NCBI RefSeq assembly: GCF_036588685.1
Contig: NC_086383.1
Coordinates: 34,914,171 to 34,978,170 of the forward strand
Length of the DNA: 64,000 nucleotides
Source of the DNA: Mytilus trossulus
Lineage: Eukaryota > Mollusca > Bivalvia > Mytilida > Mytilidae
Reading direction: 5' to 3'
Position 1 is the first letter of the stretch. Every line of letters starts with the position of its first letter. The position numbers and the translations under genes are program-made. The notes under the pieces are model-generated. The model was not told where the DNA came from, made no database searches, and worked only from the letters and a program-made list of their open reading frames with translations. Shown here one piece after another: positions 34,830-46,876 of this stretch.

Positions 34830-37800
34830 GTAAGTTAGACTCACTCATATTGATTCACTCATATTTAGAATTACAAACATGTGTTTCGGTTACCTTTAGG
34901 ATGTTTTTTTTCTTTTAATGAATATGTGTGATTTATCTTCATTTTTTTTTATAAATTGTAATCATTATTTGAAATATCAATAAAATGTGAAATTGACGCA
35001 AATGCATTTTGAGTTGTACATCTCACTATGACTTTTTAATTTTGGATGTAACTCATCTTCTGATTGGCTGAAAGTGTTTTGTATATCAGCGCAGAGACAT
35101 AATTTAGTCATGTGAACATGCCGTTATCATGATTGACTCAATACAAATGATTTAGAATTAAGTTATAAAGGATGACGGTTATACTTCGACTGTATATTCG
35201 AAATTTCCAAGTGCATATTGAACCATCGGGTCTACGCGGGTTATTCAATGAGCAATGATTTTTAAATCCTATTTCTAACTGTATTTCCGCAAAGGTCGGT
35301 TATGTCTGCATTTTCTTGCTGCTTTCTTTATTTTTTCTATAAGTTTTTTTCTTTTCAATTTTCGGTTAATTAGTCTATATATAATTGTATAAAGTTTGTT
35401 TGCGGAAGATTGTATTTAAAACAAAAGATTGGGTGGTTGACGCCTAACAAATCCAAATTTTGAAATTATTAATAGATCAATCTAATTGGTTCTCTTCAAA
35501 ATTTGAGTGTTCCTATGTAATAAAATTAGAAAAGTAAACAAACAAAGAAAAAAGAAAGATAACTCCAAGAGTATAATTAAAAACCAAAAGTCCTTTATAA
35601 AAAAGCAAAATCAAACCTCCGACTCAAGAAACGAATGGAAAAAGACTGTTATATTCGTGACGTGGTACCGGTAGTCCTTATGTAGCAAATAGTGGATTAA
35701 ACGTGGTAAAAAGATAGTTCGGAGATCAAAATGATAATAGACAGTATTCTATAAACTAACAGGAAAAGTAGAACATACTGTAAAATACGACACCAAAAAT
35801 AATTCAGCAAAACGAACCCCTCTTAATATGTAAGGAACTATAAGGTATTTGTAATATTAGTACAAAAGGTTCACAAGTCGTGATGTTTATGGCATGTAAT
35901 AAAAATATAACCGAAGAACGGGATTGAAACAACGACAAAATTAACACGTTGTTACCAGTGACAACATTATTTCGTGACAAATACATTCCCTACAATGGCG
36001 TCTGCACTTATATGGCGGCTATTCTACTTATGGTTTGAAGCAATGCACCGGAACTTGATTATTAAATGAAAGAAAAGTTAAATTATGTTTTAGAATATTT
36101 TCATCCTTTATCTTTTCAGTTTCTTTAGCTTTGGATACAAACGCATTTCTAAGTGAGTACACTCAAGTATATACAGTACTTACCATGGACTCAGTCCCGT
36201 TCGTAGATATTTGATAACGTGGTTTTTCAAATAGGCTGGGGAAATGTTTACATCGTTGAATTGTGATTTTGGTTGATAAGTATATCCACGAAATCCATGA
36301 AAAAAATATTAGTATAGCACCGTCACGAAAAAAAAACACATTATAAAAAAACAAATCATAAACACGTAAATTTAAAGAATCAAAAACAAATAAATAATTG
36401 TCATTCCTGGCCTACATAAAGACAGCAGCTGCACACCGCTGTCCGTTAGTCATAAATCGATTAAGCGAAAACTAATGCCGGTTAAAAACGGATAACCAGG
36501 GTTACACATCAAATAAAAGAGGAAAACAATAATACAACACAAACTCTGAACTGCAAAAAAAAAGACACGGCATACTTTGTTACACAATTAGATATAAAAC
36601 ACACAAATCAGGATGTAATTAGTCATCCTGTTGGTGATTGCGTGCACTATTTTATCGAGTGCCATTTTCACAACGAATCAAGAAGAGATATATGTTTTTA
36701 AATATTTAAGATGTAATATATCAATAGAGCTTCAATTTGATAGTGATGGTGGCTGTTCATACAGCAAAAATATAAAACATTTGGGTTTTATATAATAATA
36801 TATCAGAATTACATAAAAAATCAAACCAGTCGTTATCGAGTATGGCCTTGAGAAGCAATGAAAGTCTCCGTCGGAAGGGGGCGATAAATGACTTGCCCGT
36901 GTTTAGAAAGAGAACAATAGATATTGCACATACATTTGTAAAAGACATCCTTGTAGATTTCGAAAAAGAGCAGGATAATGCCGCTACAAGGCAGCACTCG
37001 AATCCGCAACGTGGAAAGGGATTGATATAAGTTATGATTACTTTTTTTTAACATACAACTAAAATATAGATTTCCATTTTGATCACATTTTCTGTATACT
37101 TTTTTCTTTCGTATTTTGGTATTATGTTTTTGTCATAATCAATGTGATAGTGTTTATATATATGTATAGGAATATAATGGAACTAATGCTGTTATAGCTT
37201 TTGCACAAAGGATATATTGAATCAAAATCTAATATTTTACTTTTATACACTTATAATACGAAACAAAGGTTCCAACCCACCCAAATAAAGTTTATCATAA
37301 AATGTGTGATTTTTCATTTCTTTCTCATTTTATCAAAAATCTCGAGAGTATCATCAAAAACAGTTGTCACGTTCTTACCACTCAATCTGCCTCTTACATG
37401 GGACAGTGGTGAAGCAATGTAAAATAAAAGAAAAAATATATCAAAATCAGTTGAAAATGGATTTACTCATCAGATTAATACATAGAGAAATGCATCTTAA
37501 CATAAACACAGAGTGGCCATGGACAAGTACATTTACATCCCCACATCAAAAATACAGTATTAACATTTTTGAGAGAAATTGCAGTTACTAACATGTAGTT
37601 TAAGTCATTAACAACAAATTAGAAAAATCATGTATCTAACATATACAATGTTTAACTAGTATGTTTGACTTTTTTTTATTTTGACTTAAGTATCAAATGT
37701 GAAGTTATCACAATCCAGATCTGGTGTGGTACAGATCGAAAAAGATGGTCAAGTAGGAACGATATGCTCTGACGGTTTTACTTTAGAGGACGCTCGAGTA

Positions 37801-40800
37801 GTTTGTCGGGAAGCGGGATTTGGACAATCGTAAGTAAAGTGATAGACATTTCCGAATTGTATATATCATTAGGCTTTCATGAAAAATCAATAAAACGTGA
37901 AAAAAAACCACCAAATTAAACTGTTGCGTGTGATAAGTCGTAGAAACTTCTGTAAAACATTGACAAAAAAATCCCAGAAATGCAACAAACACTTAACAAA
38001 ACATTGCATACAAACTAATGAAAAGAGAAACTCGAACTCTACTGAAAACCGAGTATGGTCTCGCCGCTGCTGGTGGACTGCTAGTTCTCAAGGGTATCAG
38101 CAGCTCAATGATTGGTATTTATGTAGTGATTTCAATACTTCAGTGATTTATAACATCTACTTATTGAAAGTTCCGCGATCATAATTAAGAAATAATTAAG
38201 AAAACAAGGTTCCGGCTGCCATAGGGAAAAATTTACCTTGGTTGAATTTAGGCATTCTTTTCAATTAAATAGCTCCTAATTTTCAAACGCATTATAATAA
38301 TACATTACTGTTTTTTCTTATTATGCTTTATGGCTATTACATGATTAAGGGGTACATAATACAACAGGGAGATAATTCTGTAAATTCAGCTGAACATTTT
38401 AAATACATGCGCTTGTTAAGAAATTATGAAGCTTCTCAATGATCAAAATGAGTGTTTGTCAAACTGCTATATACATGTATCCAACCAATATTTTTTGATA
38501 ATGTGTCTGGTTCAACGTTTTAGAAATGTTGATATTTTGGTCAAAGGGTGAAATAAATATTTTTTCGAAAAATTTCACGGAAATTACACGAGCCGAATTA
38601 ATTAAAGTCAAGGTGTTAGGTACCACCTTTAAACATTTAAGGTTTGAGCATTAATTCCTGATGAAGGTAAATCTTAATTCAAAAACTCAAAATGTGAATG
38701 ACGTTTTTTTATTTTATTCAGAATAACTGTGTTTCATTACAACCGATACACTCTGATAATACCATCTATATGTTTTTTTCAAGTGGAATAGCTATACCTA
38801 CTCTGGAACATATATATGGACCAGGCACTGGTAAAATTCACTATAACGAATTAGGATGTATTGGAAATGAAACAACCTTAAGTAATTGTAAACACAGAGA
38901 TTTCGTTGATTGTGTACACACGGAAGACGTTGGTGTCATTTGTGACGCAAGTATGTATGTAGTTCGTATGCATATTTTGCATTTTTTAAAACGTTTATAC
39001 ATTATGTAGGTCATGACTTTGTATTTGTGGATCAGCCATCAGCAAACGAGTGTGCATGGTACATATTTGTACAACTACAGTGAATTCAAATCATTTTGAG
39101 ATGTATAGAAAGAAATATAAGTAAAAAGCTTACTGAAATAAAAAAAAAACAATTATATATCTCTTCATAACTTCTAACACACCTTTTGGAGATTTACAAA
39201 TAGCTTTATCAAGACATGTTCAAACATGAAAATTTTACGCCCAAGCTTACTTGAATACTTGAGTTTATATATGATTAAGATGGGCAGAGAATATTAAAAA
39301 AAAAAAAATCAAGAAAAATAATGAACACCTGGGAAAATTTCAAACGGAAAGTCCCTATTTAAATGGCAAATTTAAAAACTCAAAACATATCAAACCAATC
39401 GATAACAACTATCATATTCCATGACTTGGTACAGGCATTCTCATGTAGAAAAAAATGGATTGAATCTGGTTTTATAGCTAGCTTAACCTCTCAATTGTAT
39501 GACAGTCGCATCAAATTCCATTATATCCACATAGGGTCATATTTACTCAAGGGAGATTTTTTAAGTATACGGAGAATTGAGGAAGGTACGAAATGGTCTT
39601 TATCCTCTCGGAATTACTTTTATTCAATCATTTTTTATGTTATTCACCCATTTTTCATTCTTAAAGCATTTTAGTACTTCAATAAATGTTTGATGACTTT
39701 AGACAATCATCAATGTATTAAATGTCGTTTAGTTTTTATGATCTAATACACTTAGTTAAATTCCAACGAATATGTGCTTGTTACCGGTCTTGTTTAACAA
39801 AGCTCTTTAATTTATACATTTTTTTATTCGCTGTTACATCATTTTTTCAAGTTGGGGAAAGTTGAGCGCTCACAATACTTGTTCCTTATGTTGTATTTTC
39901 GAGAATTTCATATATTGACGAACCTTTGATAAACACTAGATTATCCTTTTTAATTCTTATATTTAAATATGAATGTCCCTCTGGTATTGTTCGCTTCTTC
40001 CAATGTCTGAACGAAGTTAGCAGTGTTCTACTTGAATTGATTACGCCATGGTTTAATAAATTCTCAAATCATATGATAAGCACTAACATTCTGGTTTCCC
40101 CTTATTAATGGATGTGTCATTGTCGAAAACAATGACTGTCTGTACCTTTTGTTACCAAAGTTTTATAGCGTATTATATAACGGACTGCCACAACTGTCTT
40201 ATGTTGAACTCTGCATGGTGTTACGTTATGCTATACATTAGAAAGTTGTTGCGTTCCATGCGATTTGATGTTAATGCATATCATAAAATGACTTGCGTTG
40301 TAACATTTGTCTTTGGTGCATTGCTGTTTCGTTGATTTAGTGTGTTTTCCTAATCCATTCTCTTTAGTTTTGTTATGTGAAGTATGTCTTGTGAAGTATG
40401 GTTATTTACCTAACCGAACTGCCGTGATTTTATTCGTTGAATATATAAATACAGTAGTTGTCGTTTGTTTATGTAAATTATACGTGTTTCTCGTTTCTCG
40501 TTTTTTTTATATAGATTAGACCGTTGGTTTTCCCGTTTGCGTGGTTTTACCTATAATTTTGAGGCCCTTTATAGCGTGTTGTTCGGTTTGAGCCAAGGCT
40601 CCGTGTTAAAGGCCGTACATTGACCGTTTAATGTTTTTTGGATGAAAGTTGTCTCATTGACACTCACACCACATCTTCTTATATCTATGTACACTGTACC
40701 AACAATATGTTTGTGCGAACTTATATTTAGTTATCTTAGTGCTTATTATTTTACTTCTCTTGCGTTTATTTATGTGTATCAATATCATTGTACACATAAG

Positions 40801-43800
40801 GACAATTTTTATATTTCTATATGGTAGCTTACTATCCATGCGATTAGGACTAGAAACACATTTGCATGACAGAGAGGCGAAATATATGATTTGGATATTT
40901 AAACTTTACAAGTCGAAAACAAACTAATGTTGATATATCTCTGACAATTTTACCACATGTTCTTCTTTCTAAGTAATGCAATGAAAGAAAAAAAAAACAC
41001 GACAAAAAACTTTAAAACAGGACAAAAAAACACAACAGAAAGAAACCTCAAGAGTGTGCTACCCGAACTCAAATCCAAAAAGGGTGATCTCAGAAATTTA
41101 ATCAGATACTGCTCCATTAGGAAAGTTCTTATCCCAGGAAAAGTTTACCTAAGCCGTATTTGGCACAACGTCTTGGAATTTTGGGTCCTCAACGCTTTTC
41201 GACATTTTACTTGTTTGGTTTTATAACTATTTTTATCTGAGACTCACTGAAGAGTCGTATGTTGACAAAACGCGCGTCTGGCGTATGGAATTATACCTTT
41301 GATAGCTATATATCTTATTCTCTAATATCAATATCAATGTATCAAATGGCTTCTTTGAAGATGGAATTCGTTTACAATTGGAGAATAAGGACCATGGTAG
41401 ACTGGACGTGACTATAAATGGTCAAACAGGAACTGTGTGTAACGATTACTTCGACCTTAATGCAGCCAAGGTCGTTTGTAGACAACTTGGACTTCCATTG
41501 TACGTTTATATAACAGATCAAAGCATGACCTGAAAAAACAATCAAATAATAAAAAAAAACTCCGAGAAAAATTCAAAACGAAAAGTCCCTAACTGAATGG
41601 CAAAATCAAAAGCTCAAACACATCAAACGAAAGGATAACAATTGTCATATTCATGAATCAATCTTAAATAGTTACTGGTATTTTATGAATTAAAATGTTT
41701 GTATGCCAAATTGACTAAGATCCCTCAATATTAAAGTGTCTAAACGTGTAAATTGCAACAACACATATAAATAGCGGATCTAGGGAGGGAAAATAGGATT
41801 GTCATTGATCGCCAATAAAAATAAAAATAAATCAGTTGTTCAGGATATTTCTAAATTTTTATACAACAAAATTGTCAAAAATATGCTTTGCTCTTTATAT
41901 AATATTCAATTATCAAGACTACGTCCCCTATTAGTGACGACATCAAAAGATCGATGTAGAATAAAAAAAAACAAAAAAGTTTGGGGTGGGGGAACAGGGG
42001 TCAACATTGCTGCAAGTTTTGTTAATCCAAAATCGATTTTACATATATCCATATAGGTAAATCAGTTTTTGCCAAATTAAGTTAAGAAGGGGGGAAGGGG
42101 GGTCAGTGAAAAAAACTATATGAGTTATTTTTTTTATATCCTACATGGAACTTTTAATGTCGTCCCTTAAAAATCACGGATCATCAACTACAAACAAATA
42201 GAACATACCATTAGTTTAATAGGTTATACAGATTTAAAATACGACCTTTAAGGTGCAATGAATCCACGAAAAAGACAAATTTAAAATAAGTAAAATATAT
42301 CATGTATATTTCGTTGTAATAAGTTCCAGTGTAAGTCATCATTTAAGGAGGCTTCATGTACCTCTATAATTTTTTTATGACCGTTATGTATCACATATTA
42401 CTAAGGATGTGGTCTTGTTTCAAAATCTCCAATTTTAATCTCCTTCATTGATTGAACCTGACTCTATCAATCGGTAGTCCTCGTTTGTATCCGATACTCT
42501 TATTCTATGAAGGTACGGAATCAACCGAGTTCTGACGAATAATTAATGAATCAATCGGCAATCCTCGGTTAAATCCGCTACTCTCATTCTATGAAGGTAC
42601 GGAATCGGCCGAGTTATGACAAATAATTACTGAATAAGACTTATTACCTGTTTGAACTTATAAAAGGCAAAAAAACGGGGACCGCATGTGAAGCATGTAA
42701 TGTGAATTGGACCAAAGCGGCACTTTAATTATCATGTTCTAAAACTATCATAACAACAACAAACACACACACACACACGACATTGCAATACAATACTTTA
42801 CCCGGGACTATAACATCTTATATCTGAAAAAAAAAACCAACCACGAAATTGGTTATTTAAGGAATTATATTACAAAAATACTGAACTGCGAGGAAAGTTC
42901 GAAAAGAATATTTCCTAATCCTTAGTTCCTAATCAAATGGCAAAATCAAATGATAAAACACATCAAACGAATTGACAACAACAAAACCAAACGTATCTTT
43001 TATTATCTTTCAGCCAAAATGCACAATATGCTAAGACCCGCCATGTATTAGGCTACAACGTGCCAATATTACTCGACGATGTCCGGTGTTCTGGAACAGA
43101 AGACAATATATTAAAATGTAAAATGCAAATTATTGGTAAAAATGATTGTTTGCACGAACAAGATGTCAGCGTTTATTGCTATGGTAAGATATACTTTTAT
43201 GTCATGTAAATTGCGAAAAGATAATTAGTTCCATGGTGCTTTTTTCTGTAATAATTTCAATTATCGGTATTTTGTGCATTTTTCCTTCGATCTTTATTTG
43301 TGATTTTTTTAATTCATGCTACTCGCTTGAGATGGAAAATTATCGCTAGAAACTAAGCAGGCGTTGCTAACGAAATTGACATGAAATTGACAACGCCTTC
43401 ATAGGTAAAATTGCGATACGTCCCGGCTCAAGCGAGAAAATCAGTTTAGTTGAGATGATCAACGATTTTCTATAATTATCAATAAAAACTAACAAACACA
43501 CATTACCAATTTGACTACATCAGGAGTGTATTTTGACAGAAAATTGCTCTCAAGTTATGCTCCAGACCACAATATCTGAAAATACAAAAAAGTTGATAAT
43601 AAAAAATGACAAACATCAATAGCAAATAGATATAAGAATATGTGGTATGAGTGCCCAGTCACAAAAGTAAACAAGTTAAGGTCAAAGTACGGTCTTCAAA
43701 ACAGAGTCTTGGCTCACACCAAAAGCAAGCTATAAAGGGCCCAAAACATGCATAGTATTCAACAATTCAAGTGGGAATGTATATAAATACAGTTAATATA

Positions 43801-46739
43801 CTACAAAAATGTAAGGGGTGAGCTGAAGCTGACTTTCGGGTGCGGGATTCCTTGCTGGGTTGAAGATCCATTGATTGCCTTCAGCTATTATCAGATCTTT
43901 GCTATGGTTGTTGTCTCTTTTATATATTTCCCATTTCCTTTCATTTTTGTTTATTACATTGTTTTATTCTAGATTCAATTACAAATTATTTTTTTGTTCA
44001 GACAGAAGTGGAAATTCCATTGAAACTTAAGCAGTCGTCGAGCCTTAAATAGTTCTTGCACCTGAATTTGATTGATTTTTTTTTTATTATTAGTCGAAAA
44101 TTACAATATTTTCCCAAATAACTGCTCCTCTTCCCCCCTCCCCCCCCCATCACCCCTACCTCATAAAAAATGAAGGTTCGATCCCATACAAGTTCTGATT
44201 CATTATATTATATTTTTCAAGATATTTGTTGGCCGTTATTGAAAGAGCTTTGACATAAAATATACTCTTCCTTGAATTGATGGTAATGTCGATCTGCCGG
44301 AGGATGCTTAATGACTTCGAGTCGCAGATGTCTTTTACATTTTAGATGAGTACACAAACCAGTTCTGAAGATTTTTCACGGTTCGACACACGACGCAAAA
44401 ACAAAAAAAATCAACACTGCGGAAATAAGACCAAATTTTTCAGTGGCAGACTTGTTTTTTTTTTGTTAACTCCAAACGCTTAATGTATGAATCAGATTAT
44501 AAATATAACTAGTTACACTGATGGGAACCAAATTTTGAATATTATAAAACAACAATCTTGTCATAATTTCTAATGAAAGTCTGCCAATTAAAAATAAAAA
44601 TTGGAAATCATTACCGAATATGAATTTTATTATATTCCTTTAAGCACCAGTAACAATGACAGCTCCCACAACAACGACATCTCCTACAACTACGACAGTG
44701 GCAGTTACTACGCCAAAAGGAGTACAATCCTGTTTGGACGATCAGCGTCTTAACTGCGATAAATCTTCATGCAGCACTGGCTTAAAAACGTTTTGCCCAT
44801 TAACGTGTAATCTTTGTAGTAAGTATTTACACATTGTGTATTTTATCTTTGCAGAAGGTATATTTACACATTGTGTATTTTATCTTTGTAGTAATTTAAA
44901 AAAAAAAAGTATTTACACATTGTGTATTTTATCTTTGTAGTAGATATATTTGCGCATTGTGTTTTTTAACTTTATAGCAATTAAGTATTTTGTGCGTTTT
45001 AACCTGAGTGTTTAATTCTGAAATTCAAAATAAACGAACTCGATGTTAATTATTACATCGGAAGCTGCGCACTTTAAGTATTAAAACGGAATAGTACTGT
45101 GCGATGATATCTAACTTAGTGGTGTTAAATAATCTCAAATAGCTTGCTTTCATTCATAGTCATAATGATCGCTGTTCATAGGTCGTGAAATGCTGACTCA
45201 GCAACATACTATTTACTTCATTTACATAGTACAAGATACACATTAGTTGTATTTTTGCAAGTATCGTATGCTCCAATAAACTAAGTCCTTACTGATGTTC
45301 ATATGTAATAAATCAGCTCTAACACGCAAGTCTTTTGTTGATCTTTATCTCAAAATATTGTAAACATTCATACATTGTCATATGCACACATCTTTTTAAT
45401 AAAACAATAGATAATTATGAAGTAAAACTGAGAAAGGAAATGGGGAATGTATCAAAGAGACAACAACTCGACCACAGAACAGACAACAGCAGAAGATCAC
45501 CAACAGGTCTTCAATGTAACGAGAAATTCCCGCACACAGGGGCGTCCTTCAGCTGGCCCCTAAACAAATATATACTTGTTCAGTGATAATGAACGCCATA
45601 CTTATTTCCAAATTGTACACAAGAAACTAAAATTAAAATAATACAAGACTAACAAAGACCAGAGGCTCCTGACTTGGGACAGGCGCAAAAATGCGGCGGG
45701 GTTAAACATGTTTATGAGATTTAACCCTCCCCCTATACCTCTTGCCAATATAGAAAACTTTTTTTCTCTTAGTTTTACAAACGTCATTGTCATTTATTAT
45801 TCAATATGTCATAATCATGTAATTAAACGACTTAATATACATTTAATTCATATCAGATGTTACAACCCCTCCTCCTTGTAAGGATAACCCAGTTGTCAAT
45901 TGTAATCCTAAAGTGTGTACTGATCTAGTGCTGAAAGACTACTGTAAGGCAACGTGTGGTATCTGCGCAGGTACGATAATTTTATATGCAACGACTTTGA
46001 TTTAATATGTATTATTGTACATTTATCATGGTAATGTGAAATATTATGGTCGTCATTTTGCTTTCTTGGATTTAATTGGTGATATTTGTAAAAGTGTACA
46101 TCAAAACACCGTGATTGGTTGAAAATGAAATACACAATGGATTTGACAAATGACGTGACGTTATTATCATTTTGGGATACGTACAATAAAATTTCGCATA
46201 TATATACTAGTAGTTCTTTTAATTCTGAACCGGACAATCAAAACAATAATTGTTTATGTTTGATATCTGGGAAGTTAAAAGAACTTCAGAACTAAAAGAA
46301 CGCACAAATGACCACATACAATGACATATTATTTATATATTTTTGGACATTAAATTCTTTCAATTTTACATTATGGTCCGTTCTTCAAGATTTTTTTCAT
46401 TCCAGGTGTAAATTATCTTAGCCGTATTTGGCACAACTTTTTTTAGAATTTTGGGTCCGGATTGCTCTAAAACTTTGTGACTTTTTTTTATTACTTTATT
46501 TGAATATTGGACGATTATACTCAGTGTAGAAGTATACTATTTAAATATTGTTGCATGGTTTACGAGTACTGTAAAAAAAATAAAAAAAATAAAACAATTC
46601 TAGCGTTGACGTTTGGGATTTGAATAATTAACAAATTCTGATTATGAATATCTAGTATATGCTGTTTTTTCTTTCATTATTGTTAGGAGCTACAACAACA
46701 TGGATTCATGTTACAGCAGTTTCTCCTGTTGTTGGGTGA
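34787..46739 (+). CDS. secreted protein with two SRCR domains, a Thr-rich linker and two ShKT domains (9 exons)
   Basis: The joined coding sequence is 1,032 bases, 343 residues. Order: signal peptide (about 1-20) split over two small exons; SRCR1 (about 26-127); SRCR2 (about 129-230); a Thr/Pro-rich linker (about 232-257); ShKT-1 (258-288); ShKT-2 (about 297-325); a short hydrophobic-polar tail to the stop. Every intron is phase 1 except those within SRCR domains (phase 2), as in the six-SRCR gene. SRCR1 lacks the Trp before GT.C like its neighbour, and SRCR2 matches SRCR2 of the neighbour better than consensus. I infer descent from a common two-SRCR ancestor by inverted duplication. No transmembrane segment is present, so it should be secreted. 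The Thr-rich linker could be O-glycosylated. The role is probably recognition of microbes or other ligands in haemolymph or mucus. Individual exons follow. Confidence 0.85.
36120..36152 (+). CDS. two-SRCR gene, exon 2: 33-base micro-exon
   Basis: A strong acceptor (CCTTTATCTTTTCAG) and donor CTAA|GTGAGT bound 33 bases in phase 1-1, encoding SLALDTNAFL plus boundary codons. It corresponds to the 30-base exon 2 of the six-SRCR gene. Confidence 0.7.
37691..37829 (+). CDS. two-SRCR gene, exon 3: SRCR1, N-terminal half
   Basis: Encodes SGVVQIEKDGQVGTICSDGF and RVVCREAGFG. Like SRCR1 of the neighbour it lacks the RLVGG opening and the Trp. Acceptor GACTTAAG, donor GTAAGT, phase 1 to 2. Confidence 0.85.
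38345..38631. mobile_element. TIR element of the GGTGGTACCCAACAC family, copy 3 (inverted)
   Basis: Left end TTAAGGGGTACATAATAC, right end GTGTTAGGTACCACCTTTAA. It lies in the intron between exons 3 and 4 of the two-SRCR gene. Confidence 0.65.
38784..38950 (+). CDS. two-SRCR gene, exon 4: SRCR1, C-terminal half
   Basis: Encodes GPGTGKIHYNELGCIGNE, LSNC and VDCVHTEDVGVIC. Donor GCAA|GTATGT, phase 2 to 1. Length 167 bases, identical to exon 4 of the six-SRCR gene. Confidence 0.9.
39300..39560 (+). repeat. dispersed repeat, GGAAAGTCCCTA.. family
   Basis: AATTTCAAACGGAAAGTCCC, CAAATTTAAAAACTCAAAAC and GACTTGGTACAGGCATTCTC. Partial copies occur at 41,545-41,660 and 42,875-42,990. Its 103-codon open frame is not a gene. 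Confidence 0.6.
39900..40509 (+). repeat. dispersed repeat-like sequence, short open frames
   Basis: Several overlapping 60-75 codon frames rich in Cys, Tyr and Leu lie here. It leads directly into the SINE-family body that starts at 40,510. I find no domain and treat it as part of an old element. Confidence 0.35.
40510..40690 (-). repeat. SINE-body family, inverted relative to 12,322-12,640
   Basis: GGTTTTACCTATAATTTTGA, GGCCCTTTATAGCGTG, GAGCCAAGGCTCCGTG, GGCCGTACATTGACC and GTTGTCTCATTGACACTC are the reverse complement of the body of that SINE. No tRNA-like head was found. Confidence 0.65.
41125..41310 (-). repeat. dispersed repeat, CCAGACGCGC family, inverted
   Basis: GCCGTATTTGGCACAACGTC, GGGTCCTCAACGCTTTTCGA and AAAACGCGCGTCTGGCGTA. 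It ends about 50 bases before the exon 5 acceptor region of the two-SRCR gene. Confidence 0.65.
41361..41499 (+). CDS. two-SRCR gene, exon 5: SRCR2, N-terminal half
   Basis: Encodes IRLQLENKDHGRLDV, GQTGTVCNDYFD and KVVCRQLGL. The acceptor TTCTTTGAAG has a poor pyrimidine tract, but phase 1 fits exactly. Donor CATT|GTACGT, phase 2. Confidence 0.85.
41545..41660 (+). repeat. dispersed repeat, GGAAAGTCCCTA.. family
   Basis: ATTCAAAACGAAAAGTCCCT, AATGGCAAAATCAAAAGCTC and CACATCAAACGAAAGGATAA, immediately after exon 5. Confidence 0.6.
42455..42640. repeat. two-copy ~105-bp tandem duplication
   Basis: ATCAATCGG.AGTCCTCG, CATTCTATGAAGGTACGGAA and CCGAGTT.TGAC occur twice. Intron 5 of the two-SRCR gene. 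Confidence 0.75.
43014..43183 (+). CDS. two-SRCR gene, exon 6: SRCR2, C-terminal half
   Basis: Encodes VPILLDDVRCSGTEDNILKC and KNDCLHEQDVSVYC. EDAGV is changed to EQDVSV. Acceptor TATCTTTCAG, donor TATG|GTAAGA, phase 2 to 1. Confidence 0.9.
43310..43490. repeat. dispersed element, inverted relative of 9,750-9,995
   Basis: AATTATCGCTAGAAACTAAG, GGTAAAATTGCGATACGTCC and GGCTCAAGCGAGAAAATCAG correspond to the reverse complement of the copy near 9,780-9,970. Confidence 0.5.
43615..43960. repeat. SINE-body copy followed by another dispersed fragment
   Basis: ATAAGAATATGTGGTATGAG, CACCAAAAGCAAGCTATAAA and GGGCCCAAAA mark the SINE body (43,620-43,795). GTGAGCTGAAGCTGACTTTC and GGGTTGAAGATCCATTGATT mark the second piece. 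Intron 6. Confidence 0.55.
44645..44818 (+). CDS. two-SRCR gene, exon 7: Thr-rich linker and ShKT-1
   Basis: A run of Thr, Pro, Ala and Val (TAPTTTTSPTTTT and on) leads into CLDDQRLNC, SSC, FCPLTCNLC, a complete six-cysteine ShKT. Donor TTGTA|GTAAGT lies in a tandem repeat continuing into the intron. Phase 1 to 1. Confidence 0.85.
44813..44990. repeat. ~50-bp tandem repeat across the exon 7 donor
   Basis: The unit TCTTTGTAGTAAGTATTTACACATTGTG... (key blocks TATTTACACATTGTGTATTT and TATCTTTG.AG) occurs three to four times from the last bases of exon 7 into the intron. Extra GTAGTA and TTTGCAG sites give competing donor- and acceptor-like sequences. Confidence 0.75.
45420..45770. repeat. dispersed repeat shared with 14,340-14,500 and 22,830-23,240
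   Basis: GGGAATGTATCAAAGAGACA, CCACAGAACAGACAACAGCA, CCTTCAGCTGGCCCC and GGGACAGGCGCAAAAATGCG. It lies in intron 7, ending about 90 bases before exon 8. Confidence 0.6.
45857..45970 (+). CDS. two-SRCR gene, exon 8: ShKT-2
   Basis: Encodes TPPPCKDNPVVNCNPKVC then DYCKATCGIC, six cysteines. Acceptor CATATCAG, donor GCAG|GTACGA, phase 1 to 1, so the whole ShKT is a symmetric exon module. Confidence 0.85.
46687..46739 (+). CDS. two-SRCR gene, exon 9: C-terminal tail and stop
   Basis: ATTGTTAG|GAGCTACAAC opens a 17-residue tail (GATTTWIHVTAVSPVVG) ending TGA. It is too short and polar for a membrane anchor. Confidence 0.7.
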
Positions 46740-46852
46740 TGATTAGCATTGCAGGAAAATTACACATTAAAGTTGAATATTTAAAAACAGTCATTTTCTA
46801 TGTGTTTTAGTTTATATTTTATATTGTTGCTGAGTGAAGTGTGGGTTCAATT

Positions 46853-46876
<24 letters not shown>

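Noticed and set aside
36842-37030. 62-codon polar frame in the second intron of the two-SRCR gene
   Set aside because: Its phase does not fit between exons 2 and 3, it lacks acceptor and donor, and the opposite strand is open too.
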